Of a stretch of 64,000 nt of DNA, positions 9,801 through 21,716 are shown piece by piece. Position 1 is the first letter of the stretch; each line of letters opens with the position of its first letter. The notes below the pieces were generated by a model. The model saw only the letters and a list, made by a program, of their open reading frames with translations, searched no databases and had not been told where the DNA came from. The position numbers and the translations under genes are program-made. Source of the stretch: Montifringilla adamsi. Its lineage: Eukaryota; Chordata; Aves; Passeriformes; Passeridae. Location of the stretch: NCBI GenBank assembly GCA_017590115.1, contig JAGGNK010007004.1, forward strand, positions 10,104,418 through 10,168,417. The letters are read 5' to 3'.

Positions 9801-12800
9801 TGTCAGTCTCCTGCTTTTTCTAGCATATTGGCAGAACTGCCATTTTCTTAGGGTGTTAAAGTTCTGCTTCAGAGCCAGGCAGAATCTTGCCAAGGTGCCA
9901 GAAAGCTGTCAGAATGGTACGTATCTGCCAGCCAGCACTCTAGCCAACTTCACTTGGACAGGTCTGGTGGAGTATGGTAGTGATTAGTTAAAAGACTGGC
10001 AGTTCTTATGGAGTAATTTAGAAAAACTTAAGCTGTATTTAAAAAAAAAAAAGTCAAAATTTGATTGAGGTGCACCTGGAGCATATAAAGTGTCTGGCTA
10101 GTTCTGATTAATTGTGGATTTTGACTGTATAGGACTTTGAATCACCTGCTGTATTAATGATCAGATTTTCTCTTTGTATTTGCTCAGTTACATACACACA
10201 CATCATCTCTTTTCATCTTCCACATTTGGAAAAAGCTTTGAAGAAAGATCTTTCGGTAACTGGGAGAGTACAGTGTGTCTACCATTATTCTCCAGTTGCC
10301 CAAAGTAATACCCTATTTACTTTGGCTTTCTTTTGTAAATAGTCTGTCTTCATTTCTGTCATTATATGGGAAAACCAACTGCAGAGTAAAATTATTTAAA
10401 ATTTGTACCACTGTAGCTACTGTTCTAAAAAGGGTTGTCATTGCTTCATTTATTTCATAATGTGATAATCTCATTTACACTGTACTCTGCCTTCAGCAGG
10501 GAGAAGTTAAAAAAAGTGATTTTTTTTTTAACTAGCTGCAAACTCTTTTATATGTCCAAGTGCATAGGGGAGTGTTTACACATTCTAATTGTTTTCTGTT
10601 GTAGAAATTGTCAGCACTCTCTCTCCGTATCCAGCAAATTGAAACCACACTCAATATTCTGGATGCAAAGGTTTGTATGGATATAGACTTCATCTTCTAA
10701 CAGTGACAGCCTCCTAGATTATATGAACTAGCTTCCTTTTTAGAGTCTGAATTGAGCAAATAAGTTTTCATAATGATTTGAAGAAGCTGATATAAAATCC
10801 TGATATAAAAAATTCTCTCTTTAACTCTCTTCTCTAGTTAATGCCTTACTACTTGTACTGTGTAACATTTGAATATGTAGTTGATACAGAAGAAGGGAAA
10901 CAACAGTACCTAGTGGAAAATGTGAGTTTGTTAAGCATGTGAAACAGGAAAGGAACACTTTTTGCCTACAAAGGCTAATAAGGAAATTCTTTCCCCCTTT
11001 GTGAAACAAAAGTATCTTTGTATGTTACTGGACTGTAAGGACTTCAGCTGATATAAGTAACTAGAGAGAAGCCTTGTAAATCCTTTTGGTATTGAAATGT
11101 GACCTGAACTAGATCTAAGCTAATGTAAATTAGTTTGATTTATCTTCTTTAGCTGAAATGACAAAAGGATATAATCTGTGGTCTTAGATAGGAAATATAG
11201 TATATCATTTACTAGGAAAAAAACCCAACAAAATCCCAAAGTCAATCAATCACCCACTATAAAATTTTAACAAGTTCTTGCAATAATGATGGAGGCAATT
11301 TCAGTTGGCTTTTCTGGGAGCAAGGGTGGGATATTTTGAAAGTGTTCATTAAGATCTTTGTGAGGAAAAAATAGTGTAATAATACAAACAGAGCTTACTA
11401 ATTCTTATTTATTTCAAAATATTTAGGAATTATCTGAATTGATGATTTTTGCAGAATTCTTCAGAATCATATTAAATAGAATTTCCTTCAAATAGATTTG
11501 TGGTGTGTTTAATATCCACTCGCATAATTTCCTTAAAAAAGTGAAAGATGTAGAAAATTGAAAAATTTGCAACCAGTCTCCCATCTGTTAGGTGATAGAG
11601 CTGTTCTTGCCATGATTTCTTTCACTGTAAGGGAAGTAACAGAGATTGCATGGCTCTTGTGTGGTTGATAAATGCAGTAGCAAAATGCTGGGAAGGTGTG
11701 GAAGCCTTTCCTGCTCTGCAGCACTGTGTTAAGAGTGAAACTTTTTATTGTAGAAGGCAGCTGGATAGAAAGATTTTTTCCCCAATCAAAATACCAAAAC
11801 TAGGGGTAGAAAGTTACAATTTTACTAACGTAAAACCTACCTGGATAATAAGTTGTAAGCAGAGTGCTGCAGATTTTGTTGTACATGTAGTCTTACGAAG
11901 TGCTCATTGCTTATTTGATGATGTTTTTTGCATTCAGTTATCCTCAATTCCTGGCCTAGAAGATGTCAAATTTGAAGCGTCCAGTGCAAATGTGAACAGT
12001 GTTACAAATGGTCCTGTGGTACAGGCTGCTACAGACCAGCAGACAGCTGGATCACCTCAGTCTGGAGTAAGTAGTGAAGCATAACTCATACCTTGAAGGC
12101 ATAGAGCTCTCCAGGTCAAGTTTTTAATGTAATTTGCAGTAGATAGAAGAAGCAGTTCTATTGGAAGTGAGCAATCACTGTAAAAGTCTAACACTAGGCT
12201 TTTCTCTACTGGCACTGTTTTAACAAGTGACTTCAAACAAAAAAAGGCTATACCCTTTATTAGCTATGTGACTTAAATAATTAGAACTCACTCAAATCTA
12301 GTGCTAAATTTCTCCTTCCTTTTATTCAATCACACTAAAATATGAACATGAATTACATCAGGGCGCTGGGAAAGTCATGAAGGAAAATAACATTTCAAAT
12401 CACATCATTGCAACTCTTTTCTCCTTTCTTCAGAATGTGAGCTTTTAGCTCAAATTGGAATTTCTACCATGCTTAATTCTAAAGAGTTTATTACATTGAA
12501 GGTTTTCTGTATATTGTCCTCCACATACAGTAAAGGCCAGCTTATTACTAGCAATCAGCATTAAAATACTACCCCTGCAACTAACTTCTTGTCATTTTGG
12601 GGAATTTAATGTGTGTGATTGGTTGATTTTTTAACCCAGACATTTGAGTCCCATGATCACCACACAACTAAGTGAGGCTTTCAGGCCCATTTGTAGATGG
12701 ATTTCTTCTCCCGGTTTCCCCTTACAGTTTCTCCTCATGGAATCCTCAATTCTGATCTCTGCTCATTCTCTTATTTTGGTTTGGAAGTTGCTGTGGAAAA

Positions 12801-15800
12801 GCAGTAGCTGGAGCACTCTGCTGCTTTTGCCTGCCTGTCAAAGACTGTAACTCTGATTTGCAGGCAGCAGCAGGGGAGACCCTGGACAGCATTGCATGTT
12901 CCAGCCACTTTAGAGAATGACTCACCATGAGTTCATTTTCTTTAAAATGTTCCTCCTCTCAGATATGGAAGTATATAAAGTATGTTTAAGTATATAAAGT
13001 TCATATATTTCCACGCTTTCAGGTGGTTAGTTTTGTAGAAAAAATAGAGTTTTCTGTGTTCTTTTAAAAGTACTAGAACTTTTTGTCATTTTTCATTTCA
13101 TTTAAATTAAATATTTTCAAGGAATCTTTGATTTCATTACATTATCCTTTGAGTAATGATTTATACTCAAAAGTATAGTTTAGAAGTTACATGATATGTA
13201 TGAAACATTTGTCAAGGAATCAAATATTTTGAGGAAAAAAGGCATTGGACTACTGGGGGAGATTTATAGATATACTCCTTATAAATATTTTTTATAAAAA
13301 GACCATTTACATTGAATACTGTGATATTTATTAAATGCAACTTAAAAGGGTTATTAGGGCATTTTTGGTTTTTTATGTGTTGTTCAATATCTTAAAATTG
13401 TATCTAAAAGTAGAAAGACACTCTTGTAACAGTGAACAACAAAAGAGCTGGATTTGTGATTTCATGCATCTAGGAAACCTCTAATTTTGTGAATGTGGAT
13501 CAGAATAATCTTGATGAGGAAGAGTTGCACTTTACCCTAAAATATGTAGTTTATTGTTTGGAATCTCTCCATGGGTGTGGTGTGTACATCTAACCATTAA
13601 AGGGTTTGTTCTTCACACACAGCAGAACAATGCACAAGAGGAAGCGTTACAGAAAACGGAGGTAGTAACAGAAAATGTCACAACTGTGGCCAAGGATCCA
13701 AGATATGCCAGATACCTCAAAATGGTACAAGTGGTAAGTCAGTTCTCATGTCATTTTTTGGCTAACGTGTTATTTTTTGGTGGAAAGTACCACACAGCTG
13801 TAAGTGAACCTTAAATGTCTAAAAACATATATTGCAACAGTAACCTTTGAGGTAGGGTAACATCATAATATTCTAGCACATCTTCTCTAATGAATGAATT
13901 AATGTAATATATTCCCTCAGACAGCTTCTGGCAAGATCTTTCTACAAAATTCTTCTGGTAGACTTGTGAACTGAAGGTGTGAAATGTGTAAATGCAAAGT
14001 GATATTAGCCGGAGGCACAGAAGATGCCACTGAAAGTGGAGTTGTCCTGGCAAATTGGAGTCATTCGCTGCATACAGACTGATTACAGCCTGATTTTACT
14101 GTAGGGTACAAAATACAGCTTTGCAAGTATAGTCCAGAACAGGAGTACTTGATATTTCTGTAAGGACCAAAATGGAGGTACAAGGATTGCTTCATTATCT
14201 GGTTCCACTCCAGTTTCCTGTTATTCATGATGCAGGTTTTATTTACATCTTTAGCTGTGGTCTGTGCTGCAGTAAGTAGGAAATAAATTATTGTAATCTC
14301 AATATTAACATGTGTGAAATCTAATGAAGGAATGAGAAGGTGAATGGGAGACTATTTATGATATTTTTAAGAGGTTGTTTCACATCAACTATTGAAACAA
14401 AGAGTTTATTTCAATTTATTTTCAATTTGTCAGTGGAAATTTTCCTCTAAAATGCATATTACAATTCTGGAAAGTATGACTATGTCATGGTATTAATAAA
14501 ATGTTGCTTATGTTAAAACTAACTTCATGGTTTCACTCATTCTTCAAAGAAATTATTACAATTGGTCTGCTTCATCCCTTGAAGGGTGTTCCAAACCTAA
14601 TTTTTCACTTGAATCACAAATTGGCACTTTATGGGTAGCTTATTACAAACTATTTGGAAAACCTAGCAGTGGGATAGTAGCAGAGAGTAGAACACTATGT
14701 TACTGTATTGATTTAATGCCAGACTTCAAAGTGGATTTGAAAGTGCTGGATGGTCTAATTACTTTGAAAATTTTTTTTTTTTTGTGACTGCTAGAGGAGT
14801 GAGATCTCACTTTCCACATTTCTCCTGTGTACTGGCAGTTCCTGGTGACTCCTCTGCCAGTTGTAAACAGTGTGGTAGGAAAGTCAAACTAACATACTAC
14901 AAATTAATGTGTGTTTTTGTATTTGCCAAACTTTTCTCCTTGTCCGGTCAAGTATTTCAGTTAGTGTCATTTATTTGCCCAAATTAAGCTTCTAGCTGAA
15001 GATTTGTTTGAACTGATAATTTATTTATTACTCATAATGTTTGTAGTATAAAAGAGCACCATTCTAAACTAAAAGTAACTCTTCCATGGAATTGTGACAA
15101 ACTCATTTTGGTTGAGTGCAATTGAGGATACTAAATTCTTCCTTTTTAAAATTTACAATATTCCAAGAAATCACACAAAAGCAGTACCATATTTGCAGAT
15201 TAAAATTTAGGAAAGCATGAAGTAATTGTAATGTCCTGATTGTATTATAAACAGATATTTACAATCTTAATTGTTTTCCTTCAGCTAAGAAGCCTAAAAG
15301 AGCATTTTGATTAAACTTCAGATTAGTTTTGTGAATCTATGATATATGAGGGTACTGAGAGGATTTTTTTCTCGCAGATTTTAATGCACACAGTGTTGGA
15401 ATAAAACATGCTCCAAGTGTGAACATAAAAACAACCCGTTCTTAGAAGTCCTACACCAAATTCCCTTTGATTGAAATAAAAAATGAATTCTGCCTTGCCT
15501 GATCTGTCTCAATTCTGTTTTCACCTGGTTTGAATTGATGCATAAACAACTCATCAGTGACTTCTGAGGTGGGGAAAAGCACCCTAAGAGCAGTCAGGCA
15601 GGGGAAAAGCATTAGTACAAGATGGTGTGTAGACACACAATCCCTGGTGTCCAAATCTATACTAGAACAGCTGAATTTTTAAACCGACATGAAATACTCA
15701 AATAAATATTCAAAATATTCACCTTTGTAATGCATAGTTGTGAAGCACTGAGATATTCTTTTATTTCAGGGTATTACATTGCAGCTACTTGAGTGACCTT

Positions 15801-18800
15801 TTTTGACATTGTGCCTGATAGATTGCTACAGCTATGTAGCTGTGTGTGTGCTGTTCCACAGTGCTCATGCACAAGCCTTGATTGTGATTCTTACCTTGGA
15901 GCTGTCACTAGAATCACATCTTGTTCTGGAACATTAGTCATGCCTACCCTTTATTTTAGCACTATTTTACTTGCTTTTGGACAAAAGATAATAGTCCTAC
16001 ACCACTTTTCATTTAGAATTTCTTAGACCACCAGTAACTTTGTCCCTTTCAAATCAGAAATTGTATCCTCGTTTGGTTTGGGGCTTTTTTCCCATATCCT
16101 ATATTGGCATGGAGTGATCGAGATGGTATTTCTGATGGTTTCCAGCAGGAGATGGCAAAGCAACAAGTTGCCTTTGAGCAACTATAGTGGAAACATAGGA
16201 GCAGTTTTTTGGAATGTATCTCGTGAGAGGATGTGGGTCTTGGATATGTGATCCAAGATGTTTAGGTGTTGATGAGTAAAATAAAAAAAAAAAAAATAAA
16301 TAAAATAAAGTGCAGAAGATGTGGAAGGACTCTCAGTAAAGGGAAGGAATTTTTTTAACATGTACATATTTGGCTGATATCTGTCCACAAGTCACAGAAG
16401 ATTCAAGCCTGACTGTACAAGCAGTTGTATTCAGAGAATTCACTTTTAAATTGTGCTTCTGTTCTCATGTCCTGTTTGCCTTTTTCTCCATGCTTTTTAG
16501 ACTTCTCCAGCTTTTAGCACTGCCTCACAAGATCCTTCTGGAGTGGTAGCAGATGCACTTCCCTGGTTTTCTTCTCTCTCTTGGGTACACATACCTTCAG
16601 CATGCCCACGTCTTTCCTAGCACAACTTCTCTGCTGTCGTTGTGCTACTTTGTGCTTTCTCCACATTCTTACCCATACAGATAACGTCAGCTTCATAATT
16701 TTGTGTGCACAAATTGCAGTTATATCTATCCAGTCTTGATTCTCTCTCTTCAGCTTTCTCTAGATGTTTTGCCATAAATATAAGATGGATTAAAAGGACC
16801 TTTAATCTCAATCATTTCTTGCTTCTAGGTTCACATTGATGGGAACTGAGATTAATGTTCCGTGTTGTTGTTTGACAAGTGACATGCATAAATTTATATG
16901 AAAGTGTGGTTTAAAAGTACCTGTGTTATTTAACTCACTTGTTTGTGTCCAGTAGTTTTATATTATTCTTCCTCCTGCTACACAGGGTGTTCCTGTAATG
17001 GCAATACGAAACAAAATGATTTCCGAGGGGCTAAATCCAGACCTTCTTGAGTAAGTAATTTGTGACTCCCAGTAGGGCTGCAGTGCAACTGTGTGTTTAA
17101 AAAACTTGGAAAAACACGTGCTTAGAAGAGGTTGCTCAAGGTATTCTGAGCTATAGCAGTGACAAGCTAGCATCTGACAATGTGCATTTGGCAATGAGAA
17201 CTCAAATAAAAGGTCAGTAGCCATTTTCAGTGCCCTGTGTAGACTATGAGGTTTTTCCCAGATACTTGATTTCAACATTCCAATAAGAAATTGTCATTAC
17301 TGTAGAGTAGTAAGAACAAACTCAGTCTTATTTTGTTGAATGCTTGAGGGACAACACAGTTGTTCCAGATTCCCTCAGTAGATGTAGTGTACAACTTGAC
17401 TTCAAAATTGACAGCGTAAATTGAAGTCAGCAGTTCAAAATTTTGGCTGTTGATTGAGTTAATCTGAAGTGAAGCCTACTAAGAATAGATAGTAACTTTT
17501 AATGCTTCTTGTCTGACCATAAATGTTAATTTGTTAAACTGATTAAAGTATTAACTTTCATTCTTACATTATAGACACCAAAATGTTTGAAGTATTTTTG
17601 CATTCTTTTCAGAAACTGTCAGGGTATTAAAAAGTCCATTTTTCATTTCCAATGAAGTCCTTTTACATTTTGTAAAGGCTTATGCAGAAACTAGCTACTT
17701 GTTAAATAAAATAAACCTGAAGTATCATCATATGATGAATGACTTTAGCTCCCAGTTTACTTCCTGGTCTAGATAAACTAAAGTAGTTATTCCTCAGTTG
17801 TTTTCTTGAATTGAATGAGAAATAAAAAAAAAAAGACCCTGTGCAAGTTGGAGATAGGTTTAGCAAATGTGGGTTTTCTATATGTGTGTTTAATATATTG
17901 TATTTTTTGCTGTGCTTTCAAGTCCATACCTTTCTATAAATGCTGCTATTTCTTCATGTTTGTGTGGATTTTTATAGTAGGTAAAACAAAAAGATAATAA
18001 GTTAAAATTTCAAAAGCTGTTTTTTAAAAAGTGTCTGCTTTTGGATTGCTATTTTGCATTAAGACAGAAACGTTATTACTGTGGCTTGAGGCTCACAGAA
18101 TATGTTTGGGGTTAGATCTCAAAATCCATGTTCAAAGATCTGTGCAACAGTAATGCTTAGCCAGATTTTCTTCAAAATGTTATTGGTTTGAAAACTGGTT
18201 AAAGAAAGCTAATTATTTGGCAAGGTGCATGATGTGGGACATGTTAAGGTATCGGAGGTGACTTCAATTTTCTTGCTGTCGTGATACTATAGGCTTCTTC
18301 TTTTATATGTGTCTTGCCATTCACCCTGTATTTCCTGGGTCTTCAGCTTCCTTAGGTCTGCTCACTCAGTCCCAGAGAAAATTAGGAAAATGTACACAGG
18401 GCTGTGTGCTCAGTCACTTACTGCAGACTCCCCCAGCTCCTTGCCATTGGCTGAGCATGGGTTATTTGTGGCTGTAGATGTGCTAATTCTAATGATACAA
18501 TATTGTTTCTACACTCTCCTCTTGGCTTTTCCACCTCTGTTAATGCTCCTCTCTCAACTTTTTACAGCGTTTGGTAACTGCCTGTTCTATCAAGCTCCCA
18601 GTTTACCTATCTTTGACTTTTGTTTCTTATCCATCCTCTCTTGCCTGTCTTCAGTTCCAGAAGAGTTTGTCCTGCTCTCATGAGCTAAAGGAATTCAGCA
18701 TCATCTTCCTCTTCTTAATAAATGAGAGGTTTTGCTCTGGTCTCTGCAGATCACGTCTTTGCACAGCTCTTCTGTTTTGTCATTACCACGGCAACAAGGA

Positions 18801-20053
18801 ATAATATTGTGAAGTGGTATTTGCATGAGAAAGCAAATGCTTTCTTCATTTGTTTTAGAGGTGTGCAGTGGGGAGGGAGAAGGCTCTTCTGCAGTTCTTT
18901 CACACGCTTCTCATCTTTGCACCAAAAATGTTTAGGAACACTTTAAAGTTACCTTAGGGATTCCCAACAGAGAAATTATACTAAACAGAACTAATGTTGG
19001 AAAAGAAATTCTATACTCCCAAGATAAATAAGAACAGGATGATTAATACAACTGTCAGCTTAGTTTAAAATGCAATATTTTATCCAAGAGATGTTAACTG
19101 TCATACAGGAAGTGAGTTTCTCTGAATGTCATTTTCCCCCAAGTATAATTATGTTTGTATTTTCTACCTCGCTTTCAGCCTTTATCAGGCTCTGTATTGC
19201 TTGTATGTCAAATTAATTACATACTTAGGAAAGAGAGTCCATGGAGAGCCAGCATCTTCAGGCAGTAATGTCTTAGTTAGTCTTTAGATGGCTTGCTTCT
19301 CTCACCTTCATTTCCAGTAGATTCCCCAAGCAAACATTTTGCCACAGTGTTAAGATCCATCCTAAATATTCTCTTTAAAACTAAATACAAGAGGTCTGAT
19401 CATTTGTAGTCAATAAAAATCCCACGGCTGCTCTTGCATGTCAAATTTAACCCAATGTTCTAGCCAAATTCCACTCTGAGTAATTCTTTTTTGCTTCACT
19501 AAATTATCCCTACAGTTTTAGTTGGATACAATATTGTTCATTTCCTGTCTTATTTTTTTCATGTACTATTTACACTGCTCAATGGTGTACAGAATGTTCC
19601 TTTCAGCCCAACCTCTGAAGATTGAAAAAAATTGAATTAATCATTATTGCCTGCTTTCAACTCTTTCTACAAGTGTTTGCCACTTCTTAATGATCTGTCA
19701 TCATTTCTGATGGCATCAAAGGTGTGCATTCATACTGGTGTCTACAGAGTTTTGATGTCCAGTGAGTTACAGATTCTAGTGTTTGCCTTCCAGTTGTAGG
19801 TGAAGCAATAGCACTAAGGTGTGAGTTTGTGAACCATAAACAGTTAATGTGTTAACTGTTGTGGCAATAAAGTGCCTGCAGTTGTTGTGCAAGGACAGTG
19901 GTGTTACGTGCTGAGCTGCTTGTGCTCTTAGCTGGATTTACAGCACAGAATGTTTTTGTTGCCTGCAGGACCCCAGATGCCCCTGTGCCTGCCTGGGGAG
20001 ATGATGGCAAAGCAGAAGACAGTTCTGATAGTGAATCTTCATTCAGTGACTGA
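6806..20053 (+). CDS. WASHC3: WASH complex subunit 3 (CCDC53), complete, seven coding exons
   Basis: WASHC3 is the small coiled-coil subunit of the endosomal WASH regulatory complex, which activates Arp2/3 to build branched actin for endosomal sorting. Coding exons: 6806-6856, 8268-8366, 10605-10670, 11938-12066, 13623-13733, 16986-17050 and 19969-20053. They sum to 606 nt and 201 residues, against about 194 in human. All introns are GT-AG; junctions are phase 0 except the last, where GA plus G makes Glu174. The start has a strong Kozak context (CCAGCATGG). Conserved blocks include MDEDGLPIVGSGIDLTK, FLNQFVVHTVQFLNRFSTVC, LRIQQIETTLNILDAK (coiled coil, about residues 45-75), TVAKDPRYARYLKMVQVGVP and the acidic tail SSDSESSFSD. 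Exons 4 and 5 (residues 73-130) form a variable linker. The gene is co-oriented with NUP37, with 5.2 kb between the NUP37 stop and this start. Confidence 0.97.
12969..13000. repeat. Short direct repeat in WASHC3 intron 4
   Basis: AAGTATATAAAGT occurs at 12969-12981 and again at 12988-13000, within an AT-rich part of the intron between the fourth and fifth coding exons. No function is apparent. Confidence 0.7.
13621..13625 (+). promoter_or_regulatory. NAGNAG tandem splice acceptor of WASHC3 coding exon 5
   Basis: The acceptor reads CACACACAGCAG followed by AACAAT. Splicing after the first AG (13622) includes a Gln codon; splicing after the second (13625) drops it. Both keep the frame, in the variable linker of the protein (residue 116). 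NAGNAG acceptors are a known source of one-residue isoforms in vertebrates. Confidence 0.6.
17051..19968 (+). other. Last intron of WASHC3
   Basis: This 2.9-kb intron contains a T/C-rich stretch (about 18,290-18,700) that is open in places but lacks splice support or known protein similarity. It also has a perfect 9-bp inverted repeat, AACAGTTAA-TGTG-TTAACTGTT, at 19839-19860, about 110 bp before the last acceptor. I see no RNA gene or transposon. Confidence 0.6.
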
Positions 20054-21710
20054 AGAGACTGATTCCAACCTTTGTTAAGTGCTCATGAGTTTGGAGCTTT
20101 GGCAGACAATGGTTTTCTGTGGATCACACAGATGACATGGTTTGTGTTTTTAAGAACTAAGATCCTCTGTGTTCTGTTCTGGAAAGTTTGAACAGGCAGC
20201 ATGTTTCAACCTGAACCTTTCCCCCATGAAAATGAATCATGAGATCCTTGTAGTTTTTATGCTGGATTGTGTCAGATTCTTTTCTGGTTCTGCTAAAATT
20301 TACTTCGTAGGGCTCTAAGAATTCCACACCTCTAAACCTCCATGTCTCTAAAATTGCGTTCTGGTCATTGTTAGATTTTCTGTGTAAACATTTAACCTAT
20401 GTTGCCTTCTTTCTGCCTCTTAACTTAAAGGTAAATTAACTTTGGAAAATGAAAGTGTTTCATTGATAAGCTGTACCTTTTTTGCAATATCCTGTGTTTG
20501 CAGTGATGCAGCAAGAATTACATATAAGTCAGCTCTCTTATGGTGATGGCAAATCAGTGATACTCAGATTTGAGAAGAACTAAAATACAAGTGAAAAATA
20601 TATTAAAACCCATTTTGAATCTATTTTCAAAGCATATACTGCTATTCAGTGCCACATTAGAGTCTGTATGAAGCTGTTAAAGGAACTCCTGCTCTTGAAG
20701 GGTTGATTTATCCAATTCAGGTTGCAGTGTTGTAGAAAGGTACAAACATGGCAAAGTTGGTTTGAAAATGACACTGAGAAAAAAGCAAGGGACTGGGAGA
20801 TCATTAATGGAATCTCACTACTTGTTCACTGCTGTGTGGGTCAGTTGAAACCATTTTCTGACTTCATTGGCCTTACTCGAAAGACACTGTGGCTGAACAG
20901 TTTGCTTAGGATGAGAAATCACCTCCAAGTTGGTGCCTTTGCTGATAATTTCAGCAAAGAAGCTAAAATTCAGGTTGTATAAGGATAAAACTACCTTGGC
21001 ACCTCTTGAGGCACTCATTGAGGAACAATATAAAGAAATGCCTGATGTGCCCTGAAGATTCCCCTCAAAATTACTTGATGTACTTCGTGACTCAAAAATT
21101 ATATTTCATTGAAGAGTCTTCTTTAATACAGTTTGTTGCACATGAAATCCTTTGCAATTTGTTTGAATTCCCCAGATTGTTGTGATTATACCAGAATGCT
21201 GTGTGCCAGGCAGTCAGTAACTTTCTGGTATTTCACATTCTTGCTGTGACCAAGAGAAGACTAAAACTGAAGCTCCAAGGGTATAAGTTTGTTAGCCTTT
21301 ATGACTGAGTCAATACCTTCTCTCTTTTATTTCTCTCAGTTATTTCTGCCACTTCAGTAGGTTACCTGTTTTTTTTTTTTTCCTGTAGCTTAAGAATGGC
21401 TCCCATTTCAGCCTATTCAGACATATTTATGCTCTCCATAACCTGTAAATCAGAATAATGCCTGAATCCCTACAAAAGCATATGTGCACTAGAGAATGTC
21501 GAGAGATGGTATTTCAATGATGGGTTAATTGCTATTGAACACTTAAAAATGTACTTAATAGCTAACACTTGGTAAAACACAAAAAATATTAACATATTAG
21601 CAATAAGTATTTCAAATGTAAATGTGATAATGTTATTTCAGAATGTATATATTGAAATACTCATGACTTTTTAAAATCTATATTTGAAAACTCATTTAAG
21701 CAGCCTGTAA

Positions 21711-21716
21711 AATAAA
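21711..21716 (+). terminator. WASHC3 polyadenylation signal
   Basis: AATAAA lies about 1.66 kb after the WASHC3 stop, followed within 30 bp by T/G-rich sequence. It is the most convincing signal downstream of the stop and implies a long AT-rich 3' UTR (20054 to about 21735). Confidence 0.65.
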
